Shown here piece by piece: positions 8,234 to 16,700 of a DNA stretch of 43,165 nucleotides. The stretch covers positions 1-43,165 of the forward strand of contig CAYNDV010000026.1 of NCBI GenBank assembly GCA_964396055.1. The letters are read 5' to 3'. The number at the start of each line of letters is the position of its first letter. Within the stretch, counting starts at the first letter, position 1. Both the position numbers and the translations under genes were made by a program. Below the pieces are notes generated by a model. It made no database searches. It saw only the letters and a list, made by a program, of their open reading frames with translations, and was not told the origin of the DNA. Origin of the DNA: CAYJPV01 sp964396055 (GTDB lineage: Bacteria; Acidobacteriota; Vicinamibacteria; Vicinamibacterales; JAKQTR01).

Positions 8234-8517
8234 GATTTCCACCTCTTGGTGGTGAGACAGTGCGTGTGGACGTGGCCGCCCTTCGGCGCGTCCTGGGTCG
8301 CCACGCCGATCACCCGGCCGTACTCGATGACGTCCTTGCCCTTCGGAATGGCGCGCATCGCCACCTTGTGGCCCAGAGGGACAGCGGCGACCAGCGTCAC
8401 CGTACCGACCGGCGCGCCCTCGAGGGTGACGGCGCCGATTTCGGATCCGGCGGCGAGGTCGGCCACGGCGACGCCGACATCGTCATCGGGTTCGTGCATC
8501 AGAATCCCGTGTGTCAT
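8230..8517 (-). CDS. UxaA family hydro-lyase, small SAF-domain subunit
   Basis: A 95-aa protein that matches the SAF domain found at the N-terminus of UxaA or as a separate subunit (UxaA-N or SuyA). Visible motifs are ILMHEPDDDVGVAVADL at the start, VPLGHKVAMRAIPKG in the middle, then VIEYGRVIG and GGHVHTHC. In the split enzymes it partners the large subunit encoded next. The genes overlap by 4 nt (ATGA at 8233-8230), implying coupled translation in equal amounts. A promoter candidate lies about 50 nt upstream and a LacI-type dyad about 110 nt upstream. Substrate class: aldonate, hexarate or sulfolactate; not resolved. Confidence 0.85.
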   Translation of the reverse strand: MTHGILMHEPDDDVGVAVADLAAGSEIGAVTLEGAPVGTVTLVAAVPLGHKVAMRAIPKGKDVIEYGRVIGVATQDAPKGGHVHTHCLTTKRWKS

Positions 8518-8570
8518 GGAGTGCTCCTCGTCGAAGAAAGTGGAGGCGTTACGCGACCGAAGTCGTGAGC

Positions 8571-8600
8571 ATCATAATCACAAACGCGGGTCAAGCCCAA
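8571..8600 (-). promoter_or_regulatory. Candidate sigma-70 promoter of the UxaA-type operon
   Basis: On the minus strand TTGGGC (8600-8595) is followed after 18 bp by TATGAT (8576-8571, 5 of 6 matches). The small-subunit start codon is at 8517, giving a leader of about 45 nt. Confidence 0.45.
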
Positions 8601-8626
8601 GTCTTTCGTGAAATGCTCAGGAAATG

Positions 8627-8642
8627 GGTTTTCCGGTAAACC
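8627..8642. promoter_or_regulatory. LacI-type operator candidate upstream of the UxaA-type operon
   Basis: GGTTTTCCGGTAAACC is a 16-bp near-palindrome (one mismatched pair) with a central CG, the usual form of LacI-family operators. Read on the minus strand its core is TTTACCGGAAAA, close to TTTACCGCTAAA at 11174-11185. It lies about 27 bp upstream of the -35 element. The LacI regulator gene starts 1.4 kb away. Confidence 0.5.
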
Positions 8643-8684
8643 TCGGCCGTAATCGCACGAAAGTTCACCGCCTGACCCGGCGGG

Positions 8685-9953
8685 TCACGCCCGGCCGGCC
8701 TCGCGCAGGACGGGAATCGTGGCATTCGCCCGCGGCAGAATCCCGATGCGCGCCCCCGGCGCCAGGCGCGCCACGGCCTCGTCCACCGCCGCCTGGAAGT
8801 CGGGCACGGGCGGCAGCAGCAGCCGCGCCGAGAAGTCCGGCGCCATCGCCGAATGCAGCCGCACGGTGACGCGGGACGCGTCGCGGGAGATCTGGAAGGC
8901 CTTGTGGGGTCCGATGCGGTACCCCTCGCGGGCGAACCGCTCGAGCACCGCCTCGTGCGTCGTCATGGCCGGGTCCGTCACCCACGACTCGTACGCCGCG
9001 CTGCCCGTGCCGTCGGGGCACGCGGCGGCCATCAGGACCGTGCCACCCGGGCGCGTCACGAGGGCCGCGTGCGCCAGCGCCTTCTGGGCCTGGTACACGT
9101 TCACGTCCTTCGGGTGGCCGCCCGGCGACACGAACGTCAGGTCGAAGGGCGCCGCCACCTCCACCTGGTTCAGGCGGCGCACCAGGGGAATCCCGCGGCG
9201 CATGACGTCCACCGGATCGCCAGCGAGCGCGCGCACCACCCGCTTGCCTTCCGCGAGCATCACGTTGAGCGCCAGGTGCACCCCGATAAGGGCGCCGATC
9301 TCCTCGATGTCCTGGCGGCAGGGGTTGTCGTCGTAGCGCCCGATCTGCGCCTGCGGGTGGGACATCATCGCGTGGTTCCGCGTGACGGTGGCGTACCCGG
9401 CCAGGCCGATGGCGGCGCTCTTCACGCCGCCCGAGAACCCCATGAACTGGTGCGGCTCGATGACGCCCACCACCACGCGGAGGGCGCAGGCGAGGTAGGT
9501 GCGGTTCACGAACACGGGCGTGCCGCGCGTCGTGGCGCCCAGCGGCGCGAGGCCCGCCTCGTCGTGCGCGTCGTGGGACACCACGCGGTAGCGGGCCAGG
9601 ATGTCGGCCGGCACGGTGTCGCCGAACTGGGCCGGCGGCGTCGGCGGGTGCGTGCCGGTCGCGATGAGGAACACCACGTCACCGGGCGGCACGCCCGCCG
9701 CGCCCAGCCAGCGCAGGAGCGGCGGCAGCAGCACGGCGTGGGGCACGGGCCGCGTACGGTCGTTGATCGCGATCGCACAGCCGCCGCCCCGGTACGTCGG
9801 GGCCGGCACGGCCGCCAGGGCGGCCTCGATCTCAGCCTCGGGATCGGCCGCCGCGGCCGAGGCGGCCGGCTCGATGACCTCCACGGCCCAGGGGCCGTCC
9901 GGCAGGTCGAAGCTGAGGGTCTCACGTCCGTAAGGCAGGCGGTAGGTCGTCAT
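8685..9953 (-). CDS. LarA family nickel-dependent 2-hydroxyacid racemase/epimerase
   Basis: A 422-aa LarA-fold protein (DUF2088 N-terminal domain). LarA enzymes use the nickel-pincer nucleotide cofactor to racemise or epimerise the alpha-hydroxy carbon of lactate, malate or aldonates. All cofactor and catalytic residues are present at a constant offset of six from Lactobacillus plantarum LarA: H102 (in GTH), H168 (EPH), K178 (GFSGGVK) and H194 (RNH); DRTRP is at 65-69. An active enzyme is therefore expected. No LarB, LarC or LarE maturation genes occur here; they must lie elsewhere. It is encoded upstream of the UxaA-type genes on the same strand, 167 nt away, and divergent from the LacI gene, which suggests a sugar-acid epimerase rather than lactate racemase. 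Confidence 0.88.
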   Translation of the reverse strand: MTTYRLPYGRETLSFDLPDGPWAVEVIEPAASAAAADPEAEIEAALAAVPAPTYRGGGCAIAINDRTRPVPHAVLLPPLLRWLGAAGVPPGDVVFLIATGTHPPTPPAQFGDTVPADILARYRVVSHDAHDEAGLAPLGATTRGTPVFVNRTYLACALRVVVGVIEPHQFMGFSGGVKSAAIGLAGYATVTRNHAMMSHPQAQIGRYDDNPCRQDIEEIGALIGVHLALNVMLAEGKRVVRALAGDPVDVMRRGIPLVRRLNQVEVAAPFDLTFVSPGGHPKDVNVYQAQKALAHAALVTRPGGTVLMAAACPDGTGSAAYESWVTDPAMTTHEAVLERFAREGYRIGPHKAFQISRDASRVTVRLHSAMAPDFSARLLLPPVPDFQAAVDEAVARLAPGARIGILPRANATIPVLREAGRA

Positions 9954-10072
9954 GCGCGGCTCCGTGCGGTCGGCGGGAGCATAGCAGGAAACGGGCTCCG
10001 CCCGGTGCAGGCCGCATTCGGCGCGGATGCACGGTCGCCGTGTGATAGATTACGCGCGTCAGTGGACGCCTC

Positions 10073-11104
10073 GTGAAACGGGACATCACCCTTCGGGACA
10101 TCGGCAAGCAGCTGGGCCTGTCGGCCATGACGGTGTCGTTGTCGCTGCGCGACAGCCCGCGGATCTCGGACGCGACCAAGAAACGCGTGCGCGCCGCGGT
10201 GCGGGGCATGAACTACGTCCCCAACCAGCTGGCCCGCGCCCTGGCGACCGGCCGCTCGAACCTCATCGGCGTGATCGTGCCCAACAGCTCGGACCTGTAC
10301 TACGCCGAGGTCATCCGGGCCATCGAGGACTGCGCCAGCACGGTGCAGTTTCATGTCCTGCTGTGCAACGGGTCGTACCGCATGGAGTCGTACACGGCCC
10401 GCGTGCGGGACATGCGGCGACTGCACATGAAAGGCATCATCGCCGCGCCCCCGTTCACGGCGAGCCGGCCGCGGCTGCCGCAGTTCTGGAAGGATCTGCA
10501 CGCCAGCGACTTCGAGGTGGTGCTGATCAACCGGCAGCTCGATCCGCCGATTTTCCACCAGGTGGCCGCCGACTACATGGGGGGCGTCCGGCTGGTCGCC
10601 TCCGCCCTGGCCGAACGCGGGCACCGGCGCGTGGCCTACATCTCGGGGCACCCGGCGGTGCTGCCCTTCCGCCAGCGGCTCGACGTGTTCCGGCGCTGCG
10701 TGCAGGAGTTCGGCTTCGACGCCGACGAGTCGCTGCTCGACTCGGGCGAGCTGACGTGCGCGGGCGGCTACGCGGCCTGCCGCCGGATCTGGAAGGCCAA
10801 CCGGCGCAAGCCGACGGCGATCGTGGCCTCGAGCGACACGGTGGCGGTCGGCGTGCTGCGGTGTCTCGACGAAGCCGGCGTGCGGGTGCCGGAGGACGTG
10901 TCGATTGCCAGTTTCGACGGCACCCCGTTCGCGGATTTCACGCACCGCAGCCTGACGACGGTGGTGACGCCGATGTACGAGATCGGCCGCCAGGCCTTCT
11001 GGACGCTCTTCGAGGCGATGAAGGGCGGATTGCGCGAACCGCGCAGCCTGATCCTGCCGGTGGAACTGCGGCTGCGGGAGTCGATCGGCCCCGCGCCGGC
11101 GTAG
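10073..11104 (+). CDS. LacI family transcriptional regulator
   Basis: A 343-aa repressor-type protein. Residues about 4-55 are the LacI headpiece (TLRDIGKQLGLSAMTVSLSL, then RISDATKKRVRAAVRGMNY and the hinge NQLARALATGRS), followed by a periplasmic-binding-protein-like sensor domain (LIGVIVPNSSDLYYAEVIRA onward, with the late AIVASSDTVAVGVLRCLDEAG). The start is GTG at 10073. It is divergent from larA across 119 bp and lies 144 bp upstream of the exported TIM-barrel gene, whose promoter carries a LacI-like dyad. It probably responds to a sugar or sugar acid and represses both arms; the effector is unknown. Confidence 0.92.
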   Translation: MKRDITLRDIGKQLGLSAMTVSLSLRDSPRISDATKKRVRAAVRGMNYVPNQLARALATGRSNLIGVIVPNSSDLYYAEVIRAIEDCASTVQFHVLLCNGSYRMESYTARVRDMRRLHMKGIIAAPPFTASRPRLPQFWKDLHASDFEVVLINRQLDPPIFHQVAADYMGGVRLVASALAERGHRRVAYISGHPAVLPFRQRLDVFRRCVQEFGFDADESLLDSGELTCAGGYAACRRIWKANRRKPTAIVASSDTVAVGVLRCLDEAGVRVPEDVSIASFDGTPFADFTHRSLTTVVTPMYEIGRQAFWTLFEAMKGGLREPRSLILPVELRLRESIGPAPA

Positions 11105-11145
11105 CCGGCGGACCCCGCCGCTGGCGTCGGGATTCCCGAATCTGC

Positions 11146-11174
11146 TTGACAACCGATTTCTCCTGTGTTTCAGT
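11146..11174 (+). promoter_or_regulatory. Candidate promoter of the TIM-barrel/Gfo-Idh operon
   Basis: A perfect TTGACA (11146-11151) is followed after 17 bp by the weak -10 TTCAGT (11169-11174). The region is AT-rich for this genome, and the start codon lies about 65 nt after the likely initiation site. Confidence 0.42.
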
Positions 11175-11185
11175 TTACCGCTAAA
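11174..11185. promoter_or_regulatory. LacI-type operator candidate overlapping the start of transcription
   Basis: TTTACCGCTAAA is palindromic in 10 of 12 positions with a central CG. It overlaps the proposed -10/+1 region, where a bound repressor would block initiation. The same half-site TTTACCG occurs in the dyad at 8627-8642. Confidence 0.5.
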
Positions 11186-11248
11186 GCAGGACCCTGCGCG
11201 GCACCCCCGGCCGCCGTCCAGCGGGGTCCCGTCCCGGAGGACACCTCC

Positions 11249-12130
11249 ATGATCGTCTCGCGGCGCGACTTCCTGTCCTGTATCCCGGCCGGCGCGGCGC
11301 TCTCCGCCGCCCTGCCCCTCGCCGCCGCCGCCGACGGCCCGCGCATCGGCTGCCAGACCAACGCCTGGCCCCTCAAGCCCGGCGACTTCCCGCAGTTCCT
11401 CGACGTGCTCGGCACGCTGAAGTCGCTCGGCTTCGAAGGCTACGAGACCAGTTTCCGCAACGTCCAGGGCCAGTACGCCACCGCCGCGGCAGCGCGGGCC
11501 CGCCTCGAGCAGACGGGCCTCGCCTTCTTCGGCGTGCACATCTTCCTGATGGAGTACGACCCGCAGACCCGCCTCGCGCCCCCGGATCTCATCCGCGCCA
11601 CCGCCGACGGCGGCGCCGCCCTCGGCGCCCAGCGCCTGATTCTGAGCGGCGGCGGCCTCATCCGCGACGGCCGGGTGGACCCGGCGGATCTCGACCGCAA
11701 GGCGGCCGGCCTCATGGAGGCCGCCCGGTACTGCCACGCCCGCGGGATCGGCCTGGCGTACCACAACCACGGGCCGGAGTTCGCCGCCGGCGGCGCCGAA
11801 CTCACGGGGCTCATCGCGAAGACCGACCCGGCCCTCGTGGCGTTCCTGGTGGACTGCGGCTGGGCGTACCGCGCCGGCGTGGACCTCGCCGCCTTCTTCA
11901 CCACGCACCGCAGTCGCATCGCCGGCCTGCACCTGCGCGACTTCCGGGGCGAGCAGCAGGTGCCCCTGGGCCAGGGCGAGGTGAACTGGGCCCCGCTGGC
12001 CGCCGCCGTGCGGACCAGCGGCTGGTCGGGCTGGGTCATGGCCGAGGAAGAACGCGCCGACGGGTCCAAGCCCGGGTCCGCCGCCGCCGCCCCGGCCCGC
12101 GACACGTTGCGTACCCTGTTCGGGAGGTAG
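11249..12130 (+). CDS. Tat-exported sugar isomerase/epimerase-like TIM-barrel protein
   Basis: A 293-aa xylose-isomerase-like (AP endonuclease 2 family) TIM barrel. The N-terminus is a Tat signal (SRRDFLSCIPAGAALSAA), so it works in the periplasm. Barrel motifs include IGCQTNAW, GFEGYETSF, LAYHNHGPEF (metal-binding His and Glu), FLVDCGW and IAGLHLRDF. A GGAGG eight bases before the ATG at 11249 fixes the start; a longer frame upstream lacks such a site. The next gene, a Tat-exported Gfo/Idh oxidoreductase, starts one base after this stop. Such pairs are known to oxidise glycosides to 3-keto sugars and then isomerise or eliminate the aglycone (as in C-glycoside cleavage), so that is a candidate role. 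The precise reaction cannot be deduced. Confidence 0.85.
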   Translation: MIVSRRDFLSCIPAGAALSAALPLAAAADGPRIGCQTNAWPLKPGDFPQFLDVLGTLKSLGFEGYETSFRNVQGQYATAAAARARLEQTGLAFFGVHIFLMEYDPQTRLAPPDLIRATADGGAALGAQRLILSGGGLIRDGRVDPADLDRKAAGLMEAARYCHARGIGLAYHNHGPEFAAGGAELTGLIAKTDPALVAFLVDCGWAYRAGVDLAAFFTTHRSRIAGLHLRDFRGEQQVPLGQGEVNWAPLAAAVRTSGWSGWVMAEEERADGSKPGSAAAAPARDTLRTLFGR

Positions 12131-12131
12131 C

Positions 12132-13322
12132 ATGAAACGCCGCGAGTTCCTGGCAGCAGCCACCGGTGCGGTGGCATTCTCGGCCCTCTCGTCCCGGCGC
12201 GTGCGCGGCGCCAACGATCGTCTCGGCGTCGCGCTCATCGGCAGCGGCCGCCGCGGCCGTGAGGTGATGCGCGCGTTCCTGGCCACCAACCGCGTGGAAC
12301 TGCGGTGTGTGGCCGACGTCTACGACGTGCAGCGCCAGCGGGCGCGGGAAGCCCTCGGCGTCGCCGCCCCCGAGGTGGCGACCCACGAGGAGGCCCTGGC
12401 CCGCCGCGATGTCGACGCGGTCCTCATCGGGGCGCCGGATCACCTGCACCTGCCGCTCACGCTGGCAGCCCTGGCCGCCGGCAAGCACGTCTACCTGGAG
12501 AAGCCCACGACGCACGACCTGGCCGAAGGGGCGCAGCTCATCACGGCCGTACGCGCGTCGGGCAAGGTCTGCCAGACCGGCACCCAGCAGCGCAGCGGCG
12601 CCCACTACGCGAAGGCCAAGGCGGAGTACGTCGATCGCGGCGCCCTCGGGCAGGTGGTGTTCGTGCGGGCGATCTGGAGCGACTTCCCGTGGCAGCGCCG
12701 GAAGATCGCCCCGCAGCCGAAGCCCGCGGGCCTGGACTGGAACCGCTTCGTGGGCCCGGCGAAGCCGGTGCCGTACGACTGGATCCGCTACGACTCGTGG
12801 CGCTACTTCCCGGACTACGGCGGCGGGCTGCTGGCCGACATCCTCACCCACTGGGCCGACGTCGCCCAGTGGTTCCTCGGGGAGACGAAGCCGCTCAGCG
12901 CGGTGGCCAGCGGCGGCATCTACCAGCTGCGCGACGGCCGCGAGAACCCCGACACGGTGAGCGCCGTGCTGCAGTATGCGGGCGGCTGGAACCTGCACTT
13001 CGAGTCCAGCGTGCTGCCCGTGGCCACGCCACGCCCGTCGGTGTTCTTCCAGGGCACCGAGGGCAGCCTCGATATCGCGCGCGACGGCTTCGTGTTCCGC
13101 CCGAACAAGGGCGCCCCGGTGGAGGAACGGGCCACCGAGAACCTGGAGCTGGCGCACGTGACCAACTTCCTTGACGCCATCAAGGAGGGACGAGCCCCCA
13201 GTGCCGGCATCGACGCCGGCGTGCAGGCCTGCAACCCCGTGCATCTGGCCAGGGCCGCGTACTGGCTGCGGAAGCGGGTGCGGTTCGATCCGACCGGCAG
13301 CCGGATCGAGGAAGACGTCTGA
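12132..13322 (+). CDS. Tat-exported Gfo/Idh/MocA family oxidoreductase
   Basis: A 396-aa NAD(P)-dependent sugar oxidoreductase-like protein with a twin-arginine signal (KRREFLAAATGAVAFSALS). The Rossmann fingerprint is VALIGSGRRG (about 33-42), the family lysine is in EKP (123-125), and a conserved histidine lies in DILTHWADVAQW. Exported members keep a tightly bound nucleotide and oxidise sugar hydroxyls, often C3 of glycosides. It starts one base after the TIM-barrel stop (TAGCATG), so the two are translated together. A TonB receptor follows 86 bp downstream on the same strand. The family and export are well supported; substrate and regiochemistry are inference. Confidence 0.88.
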   Translation: MKRREFLAAATGAVAFSALSSRRVRGANDRLGVALIGSGRRGREVMRAFLATNRVELRCVADVYDVQRQRAREALGVAAPEVATHEEALARRDVDAVLIGAPDHLHLPLTLAALAAGKHVYLEKPTTHDLAEGAQLITAVRASGKVCQTGTQQRSGAHYAKAKAEYVDRGALGQVVFVRAIWSDFPWQRRKIAPQPKPAGLDWNRFVGPAKPVPYDWIRYDSWRYFPDYGGGLLADILTHWADVAQWFLGETKPLSAVASGGIYQLRDGRENPDTVSAVLQYAGGWNLHFESSVLPVATPRPSVFFQGTEGSLDIARDGFVFRPNKGAPVEERATENLELAHVTNFLDAIKEGRAPSAGIDAGVQACNPVHLARAAYWLRKRVRFDPTGSRIEEDV

Positions 13323-13408
13323 AACGGCGGAATCTGACTGAAACGACAGCGGAGCAGGACGGTTATTCAGGGGCGGCCGGGTGGGCCCCGGTCGGGGAGG
13401 CTTTTTCC

Positions 13409-16400
13409 ATGTCACTGTTCAGGAAACACCTTGTGCTGGCGTGGCTCATCGTCGCGCCATGCCTGATCGCCGTCGCGGGCGCGTTGCCCTCCGCGGCGTA
13501 CGCCCAGGCCAACAGCGGGACGCTCAGCGGCACGCTCGTGGACTCCTCCGGCGGCGTGCTGCCGGGGGTCACGGTCACGTGCAAGAACGTGCAGACCGGG
13601 CGCACGCTCGAGTCCGTCACGAACGAGGTCGGGATCTTCCGGTTCCCGGATCTGCCCATCGGCCAGTACGAGGTCACCAGCGCCCTGGAGGGGTTCCAGA
13701 CCCTGGTGCGGGGCGGGATCACCCTCATCACGGGACAGTCCCTCGACCTGAAGCTGACGATGCAGCCCGGCGGCGTGGAGACGACGGTCACCGTGACGGA
13801 GGAACTGCCCGTCACGCAGACCACCTCGTCCACCGTGCAGACGTCCATGACGTCGCGCCAGGTGCAGGAACTGCCCCTCAACGGCCGCAATCCGATGCAG
13901 CTGGTCGTCCTGACGGCGGGCGCGCAGATCACCGACTCGGGCACGGTCACGGGCCAGCAGGACAACCGCGGCGTGACGGTGAACGGCCTGCGCGCGACGC
14001 AGAACAACTGGCGCCTCGACGGCTCCAACTACAACAACCGCTTCTTCGGGTCGGCCCCGGTCCTGCCCAATCCCGACACGCTGGAAGAGTTCACGGTGCA
14101 GTCCGCGAACTACAGCGCGCGCACCTCGGGCGCCGGCGCGCTCGTGGAGCTCTCGACGCGGTCGGGCAGCAACCAGCTGCGCGGCTCCGTCTTCGAGTTC
14201 CTGCGCGACACCTCGATGAACGCGAACGATCCGTTCAACAACGCGGCCGGGCGCGAGAAGCCGCCCTTCAAGATGAACCAGTTCGGCGGCACCATCGGCG
14301 GCCCCATCATCCGCAACAAGACGTTCTACTTCGGCGCCTACCAGGGCACCCGGCGCGACTCGGCCCCGGGCACCGCGTCGGTGCGGTCCCTGACGGCCGC
14401 CGAGCGGTCGGGCAACTTCTCGGACTACGCAGGCGTCATCCGCGATCCGCTGACGGGCCTGCCCTTCCCGGGCAACGTCGTCCCGACGAACCGGGTCGAC
14501 CCGACGGTGCAGAAGCTGCTCAACGACATGCTGCCGCTGCCCAACAGCGGCTTGAACCTCGTGTCGCCCATTTCGCAGAACCTGGAAGACGACCAGATCA
14601 TGGCCCGGGTGGACCACGAGCTGAGCGCGCTGAACCGCATCACGGTCCGGTACTTCTACGACGACAACCTGTTCCAGCGGCCGTTCAACGCGCCGCCCGG
14701 GTTCTACGCCGACAACTATTTCAAGAACCAGGCGTTCCTGGTGCGTGATTCGCACATCTTCGGGTCCAACCTGGTGATGACCTTCCAGGGCAGCTACTCC
14801 AAGTTCCAGCGCATCCAGGAACCGGTGGCGCCCGGCCTGAAGACCATCCAGGACTACGGGGTGAACGCGCCGCAGAGCATCACGACCGACTTCTTCCCGG
14901 GCGTGCGGTTCATGGCGAACCCGCTCTTCACCCTGTTCTCGGGCGGCGGCCTCGAGCAGACGCCCACCACGTGGGACTTCCACGCCACGGCCATCTGGAG
15001 CAAGGGGCGCCACAACCTGCAGTTCGGCGCGGACGTGCAGCTGGATCACCTGTACGTGCTCGACGCCTCGTTCACCGTGGGCACCTGGACCTACAACGGC
15101 TCGCGCACGGGCTACCTGCCGGCCGACATCATGATGGGCCTGCCGTCCAGCTTCGTGCAGGACTCCGGGCGCACCATCGAGCTGTCCGAGAAGAAGTACC
15201 ACCTGTACGTGCAGGACGACTGGAAAGTGAACGACCGGCTGACGGTGAACGCGGGCCTGCGCTGGGAGCCCTGGACGCCGCCCACCGACTCGCTGAACAA
15301 CCTCGTGGGCTTCGTGAAGGGCCAGCAGTCCACCGTGGCGCCCGACGCGCCGCTCGGCATGGTGTATCCGGGCGACTCGGGCATCCCGGAAGCCCTGTTC
15401 AAGAACAACTGGGGCCTCATCGCGCCGCGCATCGGGGCGGCCTACGACCTGTTCGGCAACGCGAAGACCGTCATCCGCGGCGGCTACGGGATCTTCTACA
15501 TCGACCCGGCGCTGACGATCTACACGCGCACGGTGAGCACGCAGCCCAGCGTGCTGACGGTCAGCCTGACCAACCCGTACAGCTTCATGGATCCGTACAA
15601 CGGCGTCCCCGGCGGGAACCCGTACCCGTTCAAGCGCCGTGACCCGAGCGAGTTCGCGGCGTTCAAGTACGTCAAGCCCGTGTCGGGCGGCGTCCTCGAT
15701 CCGACCAACAACAAGGGCTACTCGCAGAACTGGAACCTCACGCTCGAGCAGCAGCTGCCCTTCAACTCGTCGGTCTCGGTGGCCTACGTCGGCAACAAGG
15801 GCACGGACATCCTGGCGGCACTCGAGCTGAACCCGGCCATCTACGGCCCGGGCGCCACCACCGGCAACACCAACGCCCGCCGGACCTACGCCGGCATGTC
15901 GGCGATGGAGATCGCCACGCCGTACCAGCGGTCGCAGTATCACTCCCTGCAGATCACGGCCACGAAGCGCGCGGCCAACGGCCTGACGATCCTGAGCAGC
16001 TACGTCTTCAGCAAGACGATGGACAACAACTCGTCCACGATCGAGGGCTCTGGCGCGTATCCGCGCAGCTCGACGGATCCCGACGTCGACTGGGCGCCGG
16101 CAGACTTCGACGTCCGGCACCGCTTCAACCTGTCGTTCGTGTACGACCTGCCGTTCAAGGCCGACGGGGCGGCCGGGAAGCTCGTGAACGACTGGCAGAT
16201 CAACGGCATCCTCGTCCTGCGCAGCGGCCTGCCCTTCACGGTGAAGAGCGGCACCGACCGCTCGCTGACGGCGGTGGGCCAGGACAATGCCGACCTCATC
16301 GGCGATCCGACGCGCCCCAGCGGCGTGGACCCGGTCCAGCAGTGGTTCAACACGGCGGCCTTCGCGCCGGCGGCCATCGGGACCATCGGCAACCACGAAC

Positions 16401-16630
16401 GCAACTCGCTGCGCGGCCCCGGCTACGCCGGGTTCGACTTCGCGGTATTCAAGAACATCCCGATCACGGGCAACGTCCGGCTGCAGTTCCGCGCCGAGTC
16501 GTTCAACCTGTTCAACCGGGTGAACTACAACAACCCGAACTCCACGGTCACGGCCGGCGCCAACTTCGGCCGGATCCTGGGCGCCAGCGACCCGCGGGTC
16601 ATCCAGCTGGGCCTCAAGCTGCTGTTCTAG
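13409..16630 (+). CDS. TonB-dependent outer-membrane receptor (Oar/SusC-like), sugar locus
   Basis: A 1073-aa receptor. Parts in order: signal peptide ending AAYAQA (about 1-32), regulatory-like beta-sandwich (about 36-120, GTLSGTLVDSSGGVLPGVTV), plug (about 130-250, with QVQELPLNGRNPMQLVVLTAG) and a large beta-barrel ending RVIQLGLKLLF, with terminal Phe as a BAM signal. GGGGAGG lies upstream of the ATG. It sits inside the LacI/isomerase/oxidoreductase cluster and probably brings a glycoside or oligosaccharide across the outer membrane; no SusD-like partner is present. A strong hairpin follows the stop. A 1096-aa frame antisense to it is a GC-codon artefact. Confidence 0.92.
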   Translation: MSLFRKHLVLAWLIVAPCLIAVAGALPSAAYAQANSGTLSGTLVDSSGGVLPGVTVTCKNVQTGRTLESVTNEVGIFRFPDLPIGQYEVTSALEGFQTLVRGGITLITGQSLDLKLTMQPGGVETTVTVTEELPVTQTTSSTVQTSMTSRQVQELPLNGRNPMQLVVLTAGAQITDSGTVTGQQDNRGVTVNGLRATQNNWRLDGSNYNNRFFGSAPVLPNPDTLEEFTVQSANYSARTSGAGALVELSTRSGSNQLRGSVFEFLRDTSMNANDPFNNAAGREKPPFKMNQFGGTIGGPIIRNKTFYFGAYQGTRRDSAPGTASVRSLTAAERSGNFSDYAGVIRDPLTGLPFPGNVVPTNRVDPTVQKLLNDMLPLPNSGLNLVSPISQNLEDDQIMARVDHELSALNRITVRYFYDDNLFQRPFNAPPGFYADNYFKNQAFLVRDSHIFGSNLVMTFQGSYSKFQRIQEPVAPGLKTIQDYGVNAPQSITTDFFPGVRFMANPLFTLFSGGGLEQTPTTWDFHATAIWSKGRHNLQFGADVQLDHLYVLDASFTVGTWTYNGSRTGYLPADIMMGLPSSFVQDSGRTIELSEKKYHLYVQDDWKVNDRLTVNAGLRWEPWTPPTDSLNNLVGFVKGQQSTVAPDAPLGMVYPGDSGIPEALFKNNWGLIAPRIGAAYDLFGNAKTVIRGGYGIFYIDPALTIYTRTVSTQPSVLTVSLTNPYSFMDPYNGVPGGNPYPFKRRDPSEFAAFKYVKPVSGGVLDPTNNKGYSQNWNLTLEQQLPFNSSVSVAYVGNKGTDILAALELNPAIYGPGATTGNTNARRTYAGMSAMEIATPYQRSQYHSLQITATKRAANGLTILSSYVFSKTMDNNSSTIEGSGAYPRSSTDPDVDWAPADFDVRHRFNLSFVYDLPFKADGAAGKLVNDWQINGILVLRSGLPFTVKSGTDRSLTAVGQDNADLIGDPTRPSGVDPVQQWFNTAAFAPAAIGTIGNHERNSLRGPGYAGFDFAVFKNIPITGNVRLQFRAESFNLFNRVNYNNPNSTVTAGANFGRILGASDPRVIQLGLKLLF

Positions 16631-16637
16631 CGTCCCG

Positions 16638-16664
16638 GCGGGGGCAGGCCCGGCCTGCCCCCGC
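16638..16664 (+). terminator. Perfect GC-rich hairpin after the TonB receptor gene
   Basis: GCGGGGGCAGGCC and its exact reverse complement (13 bp each) are separated by one base, starting 7 nt after the stop codon. There is no T-run, so termination may be partial; it could set a lower level for the receptor's downstream genes. Confidence 0.5.
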
Positions 16665-16700
16665 ACCCGTTCCGCCCTCACCCCCGTACACTGGTGCATC

